Shown here in pieces: positions 34,203-42,887 of a DNA stretch of 64,000 nucleotides; the stretch's first letter is position 1, and each line of letters opens with the position of its first letter. The stretch is from assembly GCF_030814015.1 (NCBI RefSeq), contig NZ_JAUSUL010000001.1:1578001-1642000 (forward strand), read 5' to 3'. The notes beneath the pieces are model-generated. The model had not been told where the DNA came from. It ran no database searches and worked only from the letters and a program-made list of their open reading frames with translations. Origin of the DNA: Amorphus orientalis (lineage in GTDB: Bacteria; Pseudomonadota; Alphaproteobacteria; Rhizobiales; Amorphaceae). The translations under genes and the position numbers were made by a program.

Positions 34203-35629
34203 TCGGCGGCAGGAAGGCCCGGCTCGCCTTTTCCGTCTCAGGTGTCGCGATATTCGCATTCGTCATGCTGCTCGTCTTCGCGCTCGTCCGGCTCTGGGGG
34301 CCGGCGGCCGAGACGCGCCGCCACGTCGACAACAACATGCTGTGGGCGCTCTCCCAGGCGCATGCCGCGACGCTGCTTCTCGACAGCGCGGTGGCGCGGC
34401 GCGCGGGGGGCGTGCCCGGCGACGTGGCGCTCGAGCGGCGCTACAACGTGCTGCTGAGCCGCCTCAACCTGCTGACCCAGGGGCCGCAAGCCCGCTATCT
34501 GGCCGATCGCGGCTTTGCCGAACCTATCGAGAGGCGGAAGCAGGACGTACTCGCCCTGGATCCCCAGGTCTCCTCGCTGTCGGTGGGAGACGTCGAGCTG
34601 GCCGGCCGCATCCACGGCGTGCTGGGGCCTCTCGAACAACTGCTCGGCCGGGCTGCCAACAAGGCCATGGTCAGTCAGTGGAACGCCATCGGGGAACGGC
34701 TCGACGCAGAGCATTCCGCCATCGTTCAGGTGATCGCCTCGATCCTCGCCATCGCCGGGCTCGGCGGCATGATCTCCATCCTGATGGTGCGGGCCGTGCT
34801 CGCCAATCAGCAGGCGCAGCAGGCCCTGCGCCGGGAAACCGAGATGCGCGAGGCGTATCGCAGCTTCGTCGACCTGGTGTCGCATCAGTTCCGGACGCCG
34901 CTGTCGGTCATGGACGCCTCGATGCAGCGCATCCTGCGGCGCGGAGAGCTGATGCCGCGCGAGGAGATCGCGCAGCGCGTGCGCAGGATGCGCCACTTGA
35001 TCGGGGACCTGACGACGCTGATCGACACCACGCTCGATGGCATGCAGGCCGATGCCGGAAAGATCGAGGTTTGCGAGCAGGTCTGCGATCCGGTGGCGCT
35101 CCTGGAAAACGTCCGGCATCGACAGCTTGAGGCCACGCCGGGACGCCTGGTCGACCTGAACGTCGGTGCCAACGTGCCGCGCCGGGTGCTCAGCGATCCC
35201 GTTCTCGTCGAGCAGGTGCTCGCCAATCTCCTGTCGAATGCCATCAAGTATTCGCCGGAGGGCGAGCGCGTCGTCGTCACGCTGCAGGCTGATGGCGATT
35301 CGCTCGCCTTTTCGGTGCGGGACGACGGGATCGGCATTCCCGACGATGAGCAGGGGCAGGTGTTCAGCCGCTTTTTTCGTGCCCGCACCGCGGCCGGCTA
35401 TCCCGGCACCGGCGTCGGGCTCAACGTCTCGCGCAGGATCGCCGAAACGCTGGGCGGCTCGCTGAGCCTTCGCTCCAAGCAAGGGCTCGGCTCGACCTTC
35501 ACGCTCCAGCTGCCGCTCGTCCCCGCCGAGCTCGGCGAAGACCACGCCAGCGCCCCGCCCTCGGGTCGCAGCCACAAGACACGCCGGCAGCCCGTCCGAA
35601 CGAACGGGGCGGGCTGGGAGCGTCCGTAG
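34199..35629 (+). CDS. Membrane sensor histidine kinase
   Basis: The product has 476 residues. TM helices lie at about 11-30 and 175-197, enclosing a 140-residue all-helical periplasmic sensor. The HisKA box FVDLVSHQFRTPLSVMDAS holds H229. The ATPase domain shows LLSNAIKYSPEGE, RDDGIGIPDDEQ, FSRFFRA and GTGVGLNVSRRIAETLGG. A basic Arg/Pro-rich tail follows. It overlaps the SUOX-like periplasmic protein gene and has no regulator gene directly downstream; the REC-LuxR gene about 2 kb upstream on the other strand is the nearest candidate. Confidence 0.92.
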   Translation: MIGGRKARLAFSVSGVAIFAFVMLLVFALVRLWGPAAETRRHVDNNMLWALSQAHAATLLLDSAVARRAGGVPGDVALERRYNVLLSRLNLLTQGPQARYLADRGFAEPIERRKQDVLALDPQVSSLSVGDVELAGRIHGVLGPLEQLLGRAANKAMVSQWNAIGERLDAEHSAIVQVIASILAIAGLGGMISILMVRAVLANQQAQQALRRETEMREAYRSFVDLVSHQFRTPLSVMDASMQRILRRGELMPREEIAQRVRRMRHLIGDLTTLIDTTLDGMQADAGKIEVCEQVCDPVALLENVRHRQLEATPGRLVDLNVGANVPRRVLSDPVLVEQVLANLLSNAIKYSPEGERVVVTLQADGDSLAFSVRDDGIGIPDDEQGQVFSRFFRARTAAGYPGTGVGLNVSRRIAETLGGSLSLRSKQGLGSTFTLQLPLVPAELGEDHASAPPSGRSHKTRRQPVRTNGAGWERP

Positions 35630-35725
35630 TAGAGCCTCCTCAGCATCGGTTCGGCCGGCGGCGTGTCCGCGAGCCGGGCTGGAGTGCCGTTCGCGGCCGG
35701 CGAAGGGAGCCACGAGAAATCCACC

Positions 35726-36322
35726 ATGAGTGTCTGGTTCTGGGTGATCGGCCCCATTGTGCTGGTCATCGGCTATATTTGGTACGCGACCCTGATCCGG
35801 CGGCGGAACAGGGCTCAGGAGGCGCTGTCGTCCATCGACGTGCAGTTGCGCAAGCGCCACGACCTTCTGCCCAACATCCTCAAGCTCGCCGACCGCTTCA
35901 TGGCGCACGAGCGTGACCTGCTCACGCGGGTGACGGACCTGCGCAACCAGGCGCAGAAGCCCTACGACCCGAACCAGCAGGCGGAGGTGCGCGAGCATCT
36001 CGACGCGGAAGGTTCGCTCCAGGCCGGCGTCCGCCAACTTTTCGCGCTGGCAGAGAACTATCCGGAGCTGCGTTCCAGCGAGACGGTCGTGCAGGCGCAG
36101 GAGACGTTCAACGAGGTCGAGGGGCACATCTCCGCAGCGCGGCGCTTCTACAATTCCGCCGTCACCGACCTGAACAGCGCCATCCAGGTTTGGCCCGGCC
36201 CGCTCATCGCCGGCATCGCGGGTGTCCAGGCCATGCCGTTCTTCGAGATCGAGGACGAGGCGGTGCGCCGGCCGATCGACGCCGACAGCTACATCAACCT
36301 GCCGAAAGCCTCGACCGAGTGA
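35726..36322 (+). CDS. LemA family membrane protein
   Basis: The product has 198 residues. One N-terminal TM helix (about 3-22) is followed by RNRAQEALSSIDVQLRKRHD and LLPNILKLADRF, the LemA core, and ends with FNEVEGHISAARRFYNSAVT then DLNSAIQVWP. LemA proteins form helical bundles anchored in the inner membrane; their function is poorly known. It directly precedes a DUF3137 gene (14-base gap), a recurrent pairing in Gram-negative bacteria. Confidence 0.93.
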   Translation: MSVWFWVIGPIVLVIGYIWYATLIRRRNRAQEALSSIDVQLRKRHDLLPNILKLADRFMAHERDLLTRVTDLRNQAQKPYDPNQQAEVREHLDAEGSLQAGVRQLFALAENYPELRSSETVVQAQETFNEVEGHISAARRFYNSAVTDLNSAIQVWPGPLIAGIAGVQAMPFFEIEDEAVRRPIDADSYINLPKASTE

Positions 36323-36336
36323 GAATGAGGGGAAGA

Positions 36337-37386
36337 ATGAAGAGCGTGGCAAGCCGCGAAGAGACCGGATTCGACCGTGCCGACTTCGGTGCCTACTACG
36401 AGGCCGAGATTGCCCCCGATCTGGCGCAGATCGAGGGACGCCGCAAGCTCATGGCTTTCGGCGTCAGGGCGTTGTGGGGCCTCTCAGGCGTGGGGCTGCT
36501 GCTGTTCCTGTCGGCCGGCATGCTGGCGCCGAGCCTCGGGATGGACCGCGATACGCTCGGCTTCGCCGGCGGCGCGCTCCTGTTCGGGGGGATCGGCGGT
36601 GCGATCCTGCTCGGCAAGCTCGCGCGCGCTCCGTTCAAGCGGATCCTGGTGGGCCGGACGTGTGCCTTTTTCGGCCTCGACTACAAGACGAAAGGCTTCG
36701 ACTTCCCGATTGACGCTTTCCGCGACGCCGAGATCCTTCCGCGCTTCGACAAGCACCGGCTGCGCGACGGGATTTCCGGCAGGCATCGGGGCGTCGATAT
36801 CCAGATCTGCGAGGCTGTGCTGACGAGAGTCCGCGACAACAGCCGCGGCAATTCCATCGACAGGAAGAGCGAGGAAGCCTTCGATGGCCTGCTGCTGGCC
36901 TATGGCTTTGCCGAGCCCTTCAGCGGCGACACCGTGGTGCTGTCGGACATGACCTGGCTCGGCAACAAGCTGAAGGGGCTGACGCAGAGCGGCGAACGCG
37001 TGACGCTCGAGGATCCCGAGTTCGAGCGCCAGTTCGAGGTCTATTCCGACGATCAGGTCGAGGCGCGCTACCTGCTTCAGCCTCGTTTCATGGAGCGGCT
37101 GGTCTCGCTCGCCGGGCGGCTGAACGCCGGCAAGCGCATGTCGCTCGCCTTTCGCGGCAACCGTCTCCTGGTGGCGTTGCGAACGGACGCCGACTTCTTC
37201 GAGGGCGGTGCCGTGGGCAAGGACGCCACCGACCGCGAGCGGGCGGAAGAACTGCTCAGGGAAATCCAGATGATCTTCAACGTCGTCGACGTGCTCGACC
37301 TCGGCGAACGCCGCACCGGCGGCGAGGGTGGCAAGGGCGACGGCACGCGCGCGGGCGGGATCTCCGCCGCCTTTGCTGGCGGCTAG
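36337..37386 (+). CDS. DUF3137 membrane protein
   Basis: The product has 349 residues. Two adjacent TM helices (about 35-60 and 67-85) are followed by a large cytoplasmic domain containing FPIDAFRDAEILPRFDKHR, VLTRV, FDGLLLAYGF and DPEFERQFEVYSDDQVEARY, the pattern of DUF3137 proteins. Their role is unknown, and they are often next to LemA genes. ATG 36337 is preceded by AGGGGAAGA. An ATG at 36325 is also possible. Confidence 0.88.
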   Translation: MKSVASREETGFDRADFGAYYEAEIAPDLAQIEGRRKLMAFGVRALWGLSGVGLLLFLSAGMLAPSLGMDRDTLGFAGGALLFGGIGGAILLGKLARAPFKRILVGRTCAFFGLDYKTKGFDFPIDAFRDAEILPRFDKHRLRDGISGRHRGVDIQICEAVLTRVRDNSRGNSIDRKSEEAFDGLLLAYGFAEPFSGDTVVLSDMTWLGNKLKGLTQSGERVTLEDPEFERQFEVYSDDQVEARYLLQPRFMERLVSLAGRLNAGKRMSLAFRGNRLLVALRTDADFFEGGAVGKDATDRERAEELLREIQMIFNVVDVLDLGERRTGGEGGKGDGTRAGGISAAFAGG

Positions 37387-37428
37387 GCGATCCCGATGCG
37401 GAACCAGCGAACAGAAGGGGGAATCCAC

Positions 37429-39708
37429 ATGCTCCGAGCCATATGCCTCGGTCTCATCGCCTGCACGCTGACGCTTGGCGGTACGGGAAGCGCGCGGGCG
37501 GCGGATGACGTCATGGTCATCTTCGACGGGTCGAACTCGATGTGGGGCCAGATCGACGGCACCGCGAAGATCGAGATTGCGCGCGACGCGATGACCGAGC
37601 TTGTCGGGGCGTGGGACAAGGACACGAATCTCGGCCTGATGGCCTACGGCCATCGCCGCGAGGCGGACTGCTCGGACATCGAGACGATCATTCCGCCTCG
37701 CCCGATGGATCGGGACGCGTTCATGTCGAACGTCGAGGGCATCGTGCCGCGCGGCAAGACCCCTCTCACCTCCGCGATCGAGCAGGCGGCGGAGACGCTG
37801 TCCTATCGCGACAACCCGGCGACCGTTGTCGTCATCTCCGACGGGATCGAGAGCTGCAACCGCGATCCGTGCGCGCTCGCCGGACAGCTCAAGCGCAGCG
37901 GCGTGCGCTTTACCGCCCACGTCATCGGCTTCGGCCTCGACAGCGCGGAGGAGCAGAAGGGCCTTGCCTGCATTGCCGAGGAGACGGGAGGCCGGTTCCT
38001 GACCGCGGCGAACGCCGGTGAGTTGCGCGATGCCTTCAAGGAAGTGGGCTCCGAAGTCACGCAGGCAGCGCCGGAACCCGAGCCCGAGCCGGAGCCGACC
38101 GAGGACATCGAGGTGACGGCTCCGGCAAGCATTCCGGCGGGTGGCGACTTCGAAGCCTCGTGGAGCAAGACGCTCGACGACAGCGACATCCTGACGATCG
38201 TGCCGACCGGAGCCGACGACGACCAGATCGGCAACCATGAGCGGGCGAGCGACGGCAATCCGGTCACGCTTCGGGCGCCGGCCGAAACCGGCATGTACGA
38301 GGTGCGCTATGTCTCGAACGAGGGGCGCGAGGTGCTGGGCTCCGCCTCCGTCGAGGTGACGGATCCCCAGGTCGAGATTTCGGCGCCCGACAGCGTGACG
38401 CGGGGCGGCGAGCTCGAGGTGTCCTGGAGCGGCACGGTGAACGGCCGGGATATCCTGACGATCGTGCCGGCGGGCTCGGACGACGACCGGATCGGCAACC
38501 ACGAGCGGGTGAACGACGGCAATCCGGTGACGCTGCGGGCGCCGGCCGAGCCCGGCATGTACGAGGCGCGCTACGTGCTCGATGAGGGGCGCCGCGTGCT
38601 TGCCTCGGTGCCGGTCGAGGTGACCGACGCGCAGGTGCAGGTTTCTGCGCCGGACAGCGTGGTTGCGGGAAGCTCGTTCGAGGTGTCGTGGAGCGGCACG
38701 GTGAACGGCCGGGATATCCTGACGATCGTGCCGGCGGGCTCGGACGACGACCGGATCGGCAACCATGAGCGGGTGAACGACGGCAAGCCGGTGACGCTGC
38801 GGGCGCCGGCCGAGCCCGGCATGTACGAAGCGCGCTATGTGCTCGACGAAGGGCGCCGTGTGCTGGCCTCGGTGCCGGTCGAGGTGACCGACGCGCAGGT
38901 CCAGATTTCTGCTCCGGACAGCGTGGTCGCGGGAAGTTCATTCGAGGTGTCGTGGAGCGGCACGGTGAGCGGCCGCGACATCCTGACGATCGTTCCCATG
39001 GGGGCGGAAGCGGACGAGATCGGCAACCACGAACGGGTGAACGACGGCAACCCGGCGAAGCTGCGGGCTCCCGGCAAGCCCGGCCTCTATCAGGTGCGCT
39101 ACGTGCTCGACGAGGGCCGGCGTCCGCTTGCCGATGCGACCGTCGAGGTGACGGAGCCGGACGTCTCGGTGTCGGCCACGGACACGGTCCGGGCCAAGGG
39201 AGAGATTGAGGTCAGCTGGACCGGTACCGCGCCGAGCGGACGCGACATTATCACGGTGGTTCCGGCGGGTTCCGAGGAGGACGAGATCGGCAATCACGAG
39301 CGGGTCGGCGACGGCGACGCCACCACGCTGCGTGCGCCCGAGAAGCCGGGCCTCTACGAAGTGCGCTACGTGCTCGACGAAGGCCGGCGGATGCTGGCTA
39401 GCACGCAGGTGGAGATCGTGCCGGAGACGGCGGCCCTCGATGCCGGCGCCTCGCTTGACGTGCCGAAGACGGCCAGCCCCGGGGAGGAGATCCAGGTGGG
39501 CTGGACGGGAGGTTCCGACAGCGCCGACCAGCGGATCGCGCTCGCCAAGGCTGACCAGGCCGACTTCACATGGATCGAGGTGCACAAGGTCGGCAACGAG
39601 CCGCCGATGAGCTTCACCATGCCGGACGCGCCGGGATCTTACGAGTTTCGGTTCCTCGACATCCCGGGGCAGGCGGTGCTGAGCCGGGCGATAATCGAAG
39701 TGAAGTAG
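37429..39708 (+). CDS. Secreted von Willebrand A protein with tandem 88-residue repeats
   Basis: The product has 759 residues. A signal peptide (ends GSARA) is followed by a VWA domain (about 27-215) with the metal-binding DGSNSMWG motif, GLMAYGHRREADCSDIE and VVISDGIESCN. An acidic Glu-Pro linker leads to five similar repeats of about 88 residues (DNA units begin at 38107, 38371, 38635, 38899 and 39163) plus a divergent sixth. Each repeat has SWSGT, RDILTIVP, IGNHER, LRAP, GMYEARYVLDEGRRVLAS and looks like an all-beta domain. It is probably a periplasmic or surface protein that binds a protein or polymer. GGGGGAA precedes the ATG. It follows LemA and DUF3137 genes. Confidence 0.88.
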   Translation: MLRAICLGLIACTLTLGGTGSARAADDVMVIFDGSNSMWGQIDGTAKIEIARDAMTELVGAWDKDTNLGLMAYGHRREADCSDIETIIPPRPMDRDAFMSNVEGIVPRGKTPLTSAIEQAAETLSYRDNPATVVVISDGIESCNRDPCALAGQLKRSGVRFTAHVIGFGLDSAEEQKGLACIAEETGGRFLTAANAGELRDAFKEVGSEVTQAAPEPEPEPEPTEDIEVTAPASIPAGGDFEASWSKTLDDSDILTIVPTGADDDQIGNHERASDGNPVTLRAPAETGMYEVRYVSNEGREVLGSASVEVTDPQVEISAPDSVTRGGELEVSWSGTVNGRDILTIVPAGSDDDRIGNHERVNDGNPVTLRAPAEPGMYEARYVLDEGRRVLASVPVEVTDAQVQVSAPDSVVAGSSFEVSWSGTVNGRDILTIVPAGSDDDRIGNHERVNDGKPVTLRAPAEPGMYEARYVLDEGRRVLASVPVEVTDAQVQISAPDSVVAGSSFEVSWSGTVSGRDILTIVPMGAEADEIGNHERVNDGNPAKLRAPGKPGLYQVRYVLDEGRRPLADATVEVTEPDVSVSATDTVRAKGEIEVSWTGTAPSGRDIITVVPAGSEEDEIGNHERVGDGDATTLRAPEKPGLYEVRYVLDEGRRMLASTQVEIVPETAALDAGASLDVPKTASPGEEIQVGWTGGSDSADQRIALAKADQADFTWIEVHKVGNEPPMSFTMPDAPGSYEFRFLDIPGQAVLSRAIIEVK
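38107..39162 (+). repeat. Four tandem 264-bp repeats within the VWA gene
   Basis: Units start at 38107, 38371, 38635 and 38899, each exactly 264 bp. Units 2 and 3 are almost identical at DNA level over most of their length, and unit 4 is nearly as close in its first half. A more diverged fifth unit follows. The pattern indicates recent expansion and probable slippage or recombination. Confidence 0.85.
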
Positions 39709-39942
39709 GCGAGGGCGGGAGCCCGCGTGGCGATTTCCGACGGAAGCGTATCGGCAACGGACGGATCGAGCTCCGCGCGGAGCAGGTGGCGCTGCAGATC
39801 CGCGATGTTCGCGGCGAGGGACGTGACGATCTCCTAAGTGCCCAGAGCCGAGCAGCTGATGGGTGCACCTGCACAACGACAGCCCCGCGACCTGCGCGTC
39901 AGGTCCGCGCTTGAGCCAATGAACAGCAAGGGAAGCCAAGAC

Positions 39943-41259
39943 ATGCAGCGATGGATGATGCTAGCGACGCTGGGTGCGCTCTGCCTCTCCGCCGCACCGG
40001 CGAGTGCGCAGCCGGAGACCTCGAGCGAGACGACCATGATCGTGCTCGACGGATCCGGCTCGATGTGGGGCCAGATCGACGGCACGTCCAAGATCGAGAT
40101 CGCTCGAGAGGCGATCGGACGGCTGGTCGCCGACTGGCCGGAGGGCCGGGCTCTCGGGCTGATGGCCTACGGGCATCGCCGGGAAGCCGACTGCGGCGAC
40201 ATCGAAACCCTGGTCGCGCCCGGCCCGCTCGACATGGATACCGTCAACGCGGCCGTGTCCGAGGTAACGCCGCGCGGCAAGACTCCGATCGGCGGCTCGG
40301 TGCGTGCCGCCTCCGATGCGATCGGCGACGCGATGTCCTCGTCGGTTATCGTCGTCACCGACGGGTTGGAGAATTGCGGCGCCGATCTGTGCGCTCTCGG
40401 CGATGAACTGGCGGCCGGTGGCACCGGTCTCAAGACACATGTGATCGGCTTCGATATCGCAGAGAGCACCGACCAGCTTGCGTGTCTGGCCGAGGCGACC
40501 GGCGGTCGCTACCTCGCGGCCGAGGATGCCGAAAGCCTGACCGGCGCGCTGCAGGAGGTCGCCGCGGAGCCTGAACCGGAGCCGGCCGGACCGATCGCGG
40601 TCGACGAGTTCGATCGCGCCGAACTCGGAGCGGGATGGGAAATCGCGCACCCCGCTCCGCAGAACTATGTGCTGGACGGTGGCAAGCTCGTGGCGCTGAC
40701 CGCTCGGCCCGGCAACATCGACGATCCGGAGCAGCCGAATGTCTTCCGCTGGCGTGAGGCGGAGCTTCCGGAGGGTGACTGGGAGATCGCAGCCGAGTTC
40801 AGGGCCGAACTGGGTGAAGTGCAAACACTCGGCGGCCGTAAGGCGGTGGTCGAGGTGGCGTTGTTCTCCGATCCGGAAAACAACATCGTCGCGCGGATCT
40901 ACCGGCAGGGCAATTCCAACGATGACATGCACCTGCAGATCACCAGCACTTCAGGTGGCAACGCAACCAGCGATTCCGTTGAGATCGCCGGCGACATTCG
41001 TGGCTACGACCTCGCGCGCATTCTCACCGACTTCAAGGAGAAGGGCGTCCGCCTGGTGCTTGCCAAGCAAGGACGGGAGTATCGAGCCCGATTGGAGATG
41101 AATGGCTGGGCGATGACCGACGGGGGGCCGGAGGTGATCGAGACCGAGCCGGTGCAGGTGCTGCGGGCGGCCGGCGATCCGGCCCTTTTTGCAGGTACGT
41201 GGGGCGATAAGCAGACCGTGGTGGAGTTCGACCGGATCGAGATCCTGGCGGCCGAATAG
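39943..41259 (+). CDS. Secreted von Willebrand A protein with beta-rich C-terminal domain
   Basis: The product has 438 residues. A signal peptide ending ASAQ is followed by a VWA domain (about 28-210) with DGSGSMWGQIDGTSKIEIAR, GLMAYGHRREADCGDIE and VVTDGLENCG. This domain is clearly paralogous to the VWA domain of the preceding gene. After a Glu-Pro linker comes a different domain (about 220-438) with DEFDRAELGAGWEI, EGDWEIAAEF, NNIVARIYRQGNS and an ending VVEFDRIEILAAE, resembling a jelly-roll sugar- or polymer-binding sandwich. AGGGAAG lies upstream of ATG 39943; 39919 is an alternative. Confidence 0.85.
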   Translation: MQRWMMLATLGALCLSAAPASAQPETSSETTMIVLDGSGSMWGQIDGTSKIEIAREAIGRLVADWPEGRALGLMAYGHRREADCGDIETLVAPGPLDMDTVNAAVSEVTPRGKTPIGGSVRAASDAIGDAMSSSVIVVTDGLENCGADLCALGDELAAGGTGLKTHVIGFDIAESTDQLACLAEATGGRYLAAEDAESLTGALQEVAAEPEPEPAGPIAVDEFDRAELGAGWEIAHPAPQNYVLDGGKLVALTARPGNIDDPEQPNVFRWREAELPEGDWEIAAEFRAELGEVQTLGGRKAVVEVALFSDPENNIVARIYRQGNSNDDMHLQITSTSGGNATSDSVEIAGDIRGYDLARILTDFKEKGVRLVLAKQGREYRARLEMNGWAMTDGGPEVIETEPVQVLRAAGDPALFAGTWGDKQTVVEFDRIEILAAE

Positions 41260-41383
41260 GTCGGTTGGGGGAAGGCGGAAGTTCGAAGTCCGGGAACCCG
41301 CCCGATGGCCCCGGCCGCGGCGCCGGCCGCGGGGATCCCAATCGCGAAAGGGCACGACTGACAACAAATCCTGGAGAGCCTCG

Positions 41384-42367
41384 ATGAAATCATTCCCCGC
41401 AAGCCTTGCCGCAACGGGCACCCTTGCCGTGCTGTTGGTGCCGGCCTGTGCTTTGGCCCAAAGCCCGTCAGCGGATCTGCCCGCCCTGGATGCACTCGGC
41501 CCCGGCCAGTATTCGCTCTGGGTCAGCGGAGCCGCTGAGGCCGAAGCGACGACCGTCCCGGTGACGACGGCCGATGCCAGTACGCCGAAAACGGGGATCA
41601 TCTCCGGCGAGGCCAGTCAGCGCGCGCGCTACACCTATGACGACTTTGCCCCGGACGCGACCAACGAGACCGGCCCTTTCGTGATCTCGATGGCGCTCGG
41701 GTCCGCCCTGGTGGAGATGGAAGGGGTGGACAACCCCGGCGTCACCGTCGGTCTTCATGTGACCGACGCGGTGGAGCCCGGCATGCACGCGGTCGAAGAG
41801 GCCTTTTTCGACGTCGGACCGAGCGCGGTTCCGCTCGCCGTCTCCGCGGTCGCCGGTCCGCTCGGTGGCCGGCCGACCCCGTTTGCATCGGATCCGGAAG
41901 GCGCGGTGGAGATCGTGCGGATGGATCGGGACGGCGCCACCGGCCGCTTCGCCCTAACGATGGGCCCGCTGATGGGTGACGGCGATGCAATCACCGTGCG
42001 CGGTGCCTTCAAGGGAATCCCTTATGCGCCCGGCCTGGAGGCGTCGATCAGCGGCAGCGGAAAGCTCGAAGGGCCCGCGTTCGACACGGTCAAGACGGAC
42101 GTGAGCGGCGCCGGCCCTGCCTTCTCCCTCTCGACCGGGTTCCACGACGAGCCAGCGGCGCACATTGCTTTTTCCGAAGAGCCGGAGATCGGTACCTACG
42201 AGCCGGGCAACGACGGCCTGCTGACGGCGCGGGTCAACGGCGAGCCCGCCGCCGGGTCCGTCACGATCACCCGCACGGGCGAGAGCTACGGGGCGGAATT
42301 CGATCTTCGCGCGGACGCGGAAGGGGCTGGCATCAGCGGCTCTTTCGACCACGCCCGGCCGGAATAG
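41384..42367 (+). CDS. Secreted protein of unknown function
   Basis: The product has 327 residues. A signal peptide ends ACALA; a cysteine precedes the cleavage site, but the lipobox is poor. The mature protein is acidic, rich in Ala/Gly/Val and probably all-beta, with no catalytic motif that I recognise. GGAGAGCC precedes the ATG. It lies 124 bases after the second VWA gene on the same strand, so it is likely part of the same export-linked locus. Confidence 0.7.
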   Translation: MKSFPASLAATGTLAVLLVPACALAQSPSADLPALDALGPGQYSLWVSGAAEAEATTVPVTTADASTPKTGIISGEASQRARYTYDDFAPDATNETGPFVISMALGSALVEMEGVDNPGVTVGLHVTDAVEPGMHAVEEAFFDVGPSAVPLAVSAVAGPLGGRPTPFASDPEGAVEIVRMDRDGATGRFALTMGPLMGDGDAITVRGAFKGIPYAPGLEASISGSGKLEGPAFDTVKTDVSGAGPAFSLSTGFHDEPAAHIAFSEEPEIGTYEPGNDGLLTARVNGEPAAGSVTITRTGESYGAEFDLRADAEGAGISGSFDHARPE

Positions 42368-42550
42368 TTCGGATTGAGGCACGAACAACAGCCCCGTCCG
42401 CGTCTGTCTGACTGACAATGTCGGTTGTTTGGCCTTGCGTCTCTTCCGGACAGCTTTGTCCGTTCGGAAGTGCGTTCGTAGCCGCCTCGAATTGACAGCG
42501 TTGCGGGTTCCGTGACGGGTTATCCGATCGCAAGAGACCGTCAATCGAGC

Positions 42551-42564
42551 TTGTCGAAGCGCAA
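42551..42564. promoter_or_regulatory. Candidate NnrR/DNR box upstream of the DUF1858 gene
   Basis: TTGTCGAAGCGCAA has the TTG-N8-CAA framework of the Crp/Fnr superfamily. It is centred about 60 bases before the DUF1858 ATG and resembles the boxes before pseudoazurin and nirK. Confidence 0.55.
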
Positions 42565-42586
42565 CGTCGGACGGGCGCACACGCGC

Positions 42587-42600
42587 TTTCCTGCAGGAAA
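42587..42600. promoter_or_regulatory. 14-bp perfect palindrome before the DUF1858 gene
   Basis: TTTCCTGCAGGAAA lies just upstream of the ribosome-binding site. It may be an operator or a small 5' hairpin; no regulator is assigned. Confidence 0.35.
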
Positions 42601-42616
42601 CCGGCAGGAGCTTGGA

Positions 42617-42847
42617 ATGACAGACCCGTGCGCGGTGGGCCCCGACATGGTCCTCGATGACCTCATGCGAACCTGGCCCGCCACGATAGGCGTTCTCATA
42701 CGGTACCGGATGCTGTGCATCGGATGTCCGATCAACGCGTTCCACACCGTGGCGGAGGCATGTGCCGCGCACGGGGTCGACGAAGCGTGCTTCACCGCCG
42801 ATCTCATCGAGGCGGCTGTCGGCGGTGAGCGGGCGGACACGGGTTAA
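42617..42847 (+). CDS. DUF1858 small redox-disulfide protein
   Basis: The product has 76 residues. The domain reads DDLMRTWPATIGVLIRYRML then CIGCPINAFHTV, with a C-x-x-C pair in the typical position. DUF1858 proteins resemble the N-terminal domain of ScdA/YtfE and often sit near nitrogen-oxide genes. The function is unknown and may involve redox or metal handling under nitrosative stress. GGAGCTTGGA directly precedes the ATG. A TTG-N8-CAA box lies upstream. Confidence 0.88.
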   Translation: MTDPCAVGPDMVLDDLMRTWPATIGVLIRYRMLCIGCPINAFHTVAEACAAHGVDEACFTADLIEAAVGGERADTG

Positions 42848-42887
42848 AGGCTAGGCCCGGCATTCACGCGCCGAAGGGCGCGCGGCG

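Noticed and set aside
34238-36352. Long minus-strand open frame (704 codons) antisense to the sensor kinase and LemA genes
   Set aside because: The plus strand encodes well-defined HisKA/ATPase and LemA domains, and the antisense frame has no recognisable motif.
36484-38766. Very long minus-strand open frame (760 codons) antisense to the DUF3137 and VWA genes
   Set aside because: It is an effect of high GC content and the DNA repeats on the opposite strand. The plus-strand genes have signal peptides, ribosome-binding sites and recognisable domains, while the antisense product is His/Arg-rich low-complexity text.
38107-39423. CRISPR-like array suggested by regular 264-bp repetition
   Set aside because: The repeats are in-frame coding units with no unique spacers, so they are protein-domain repeats.
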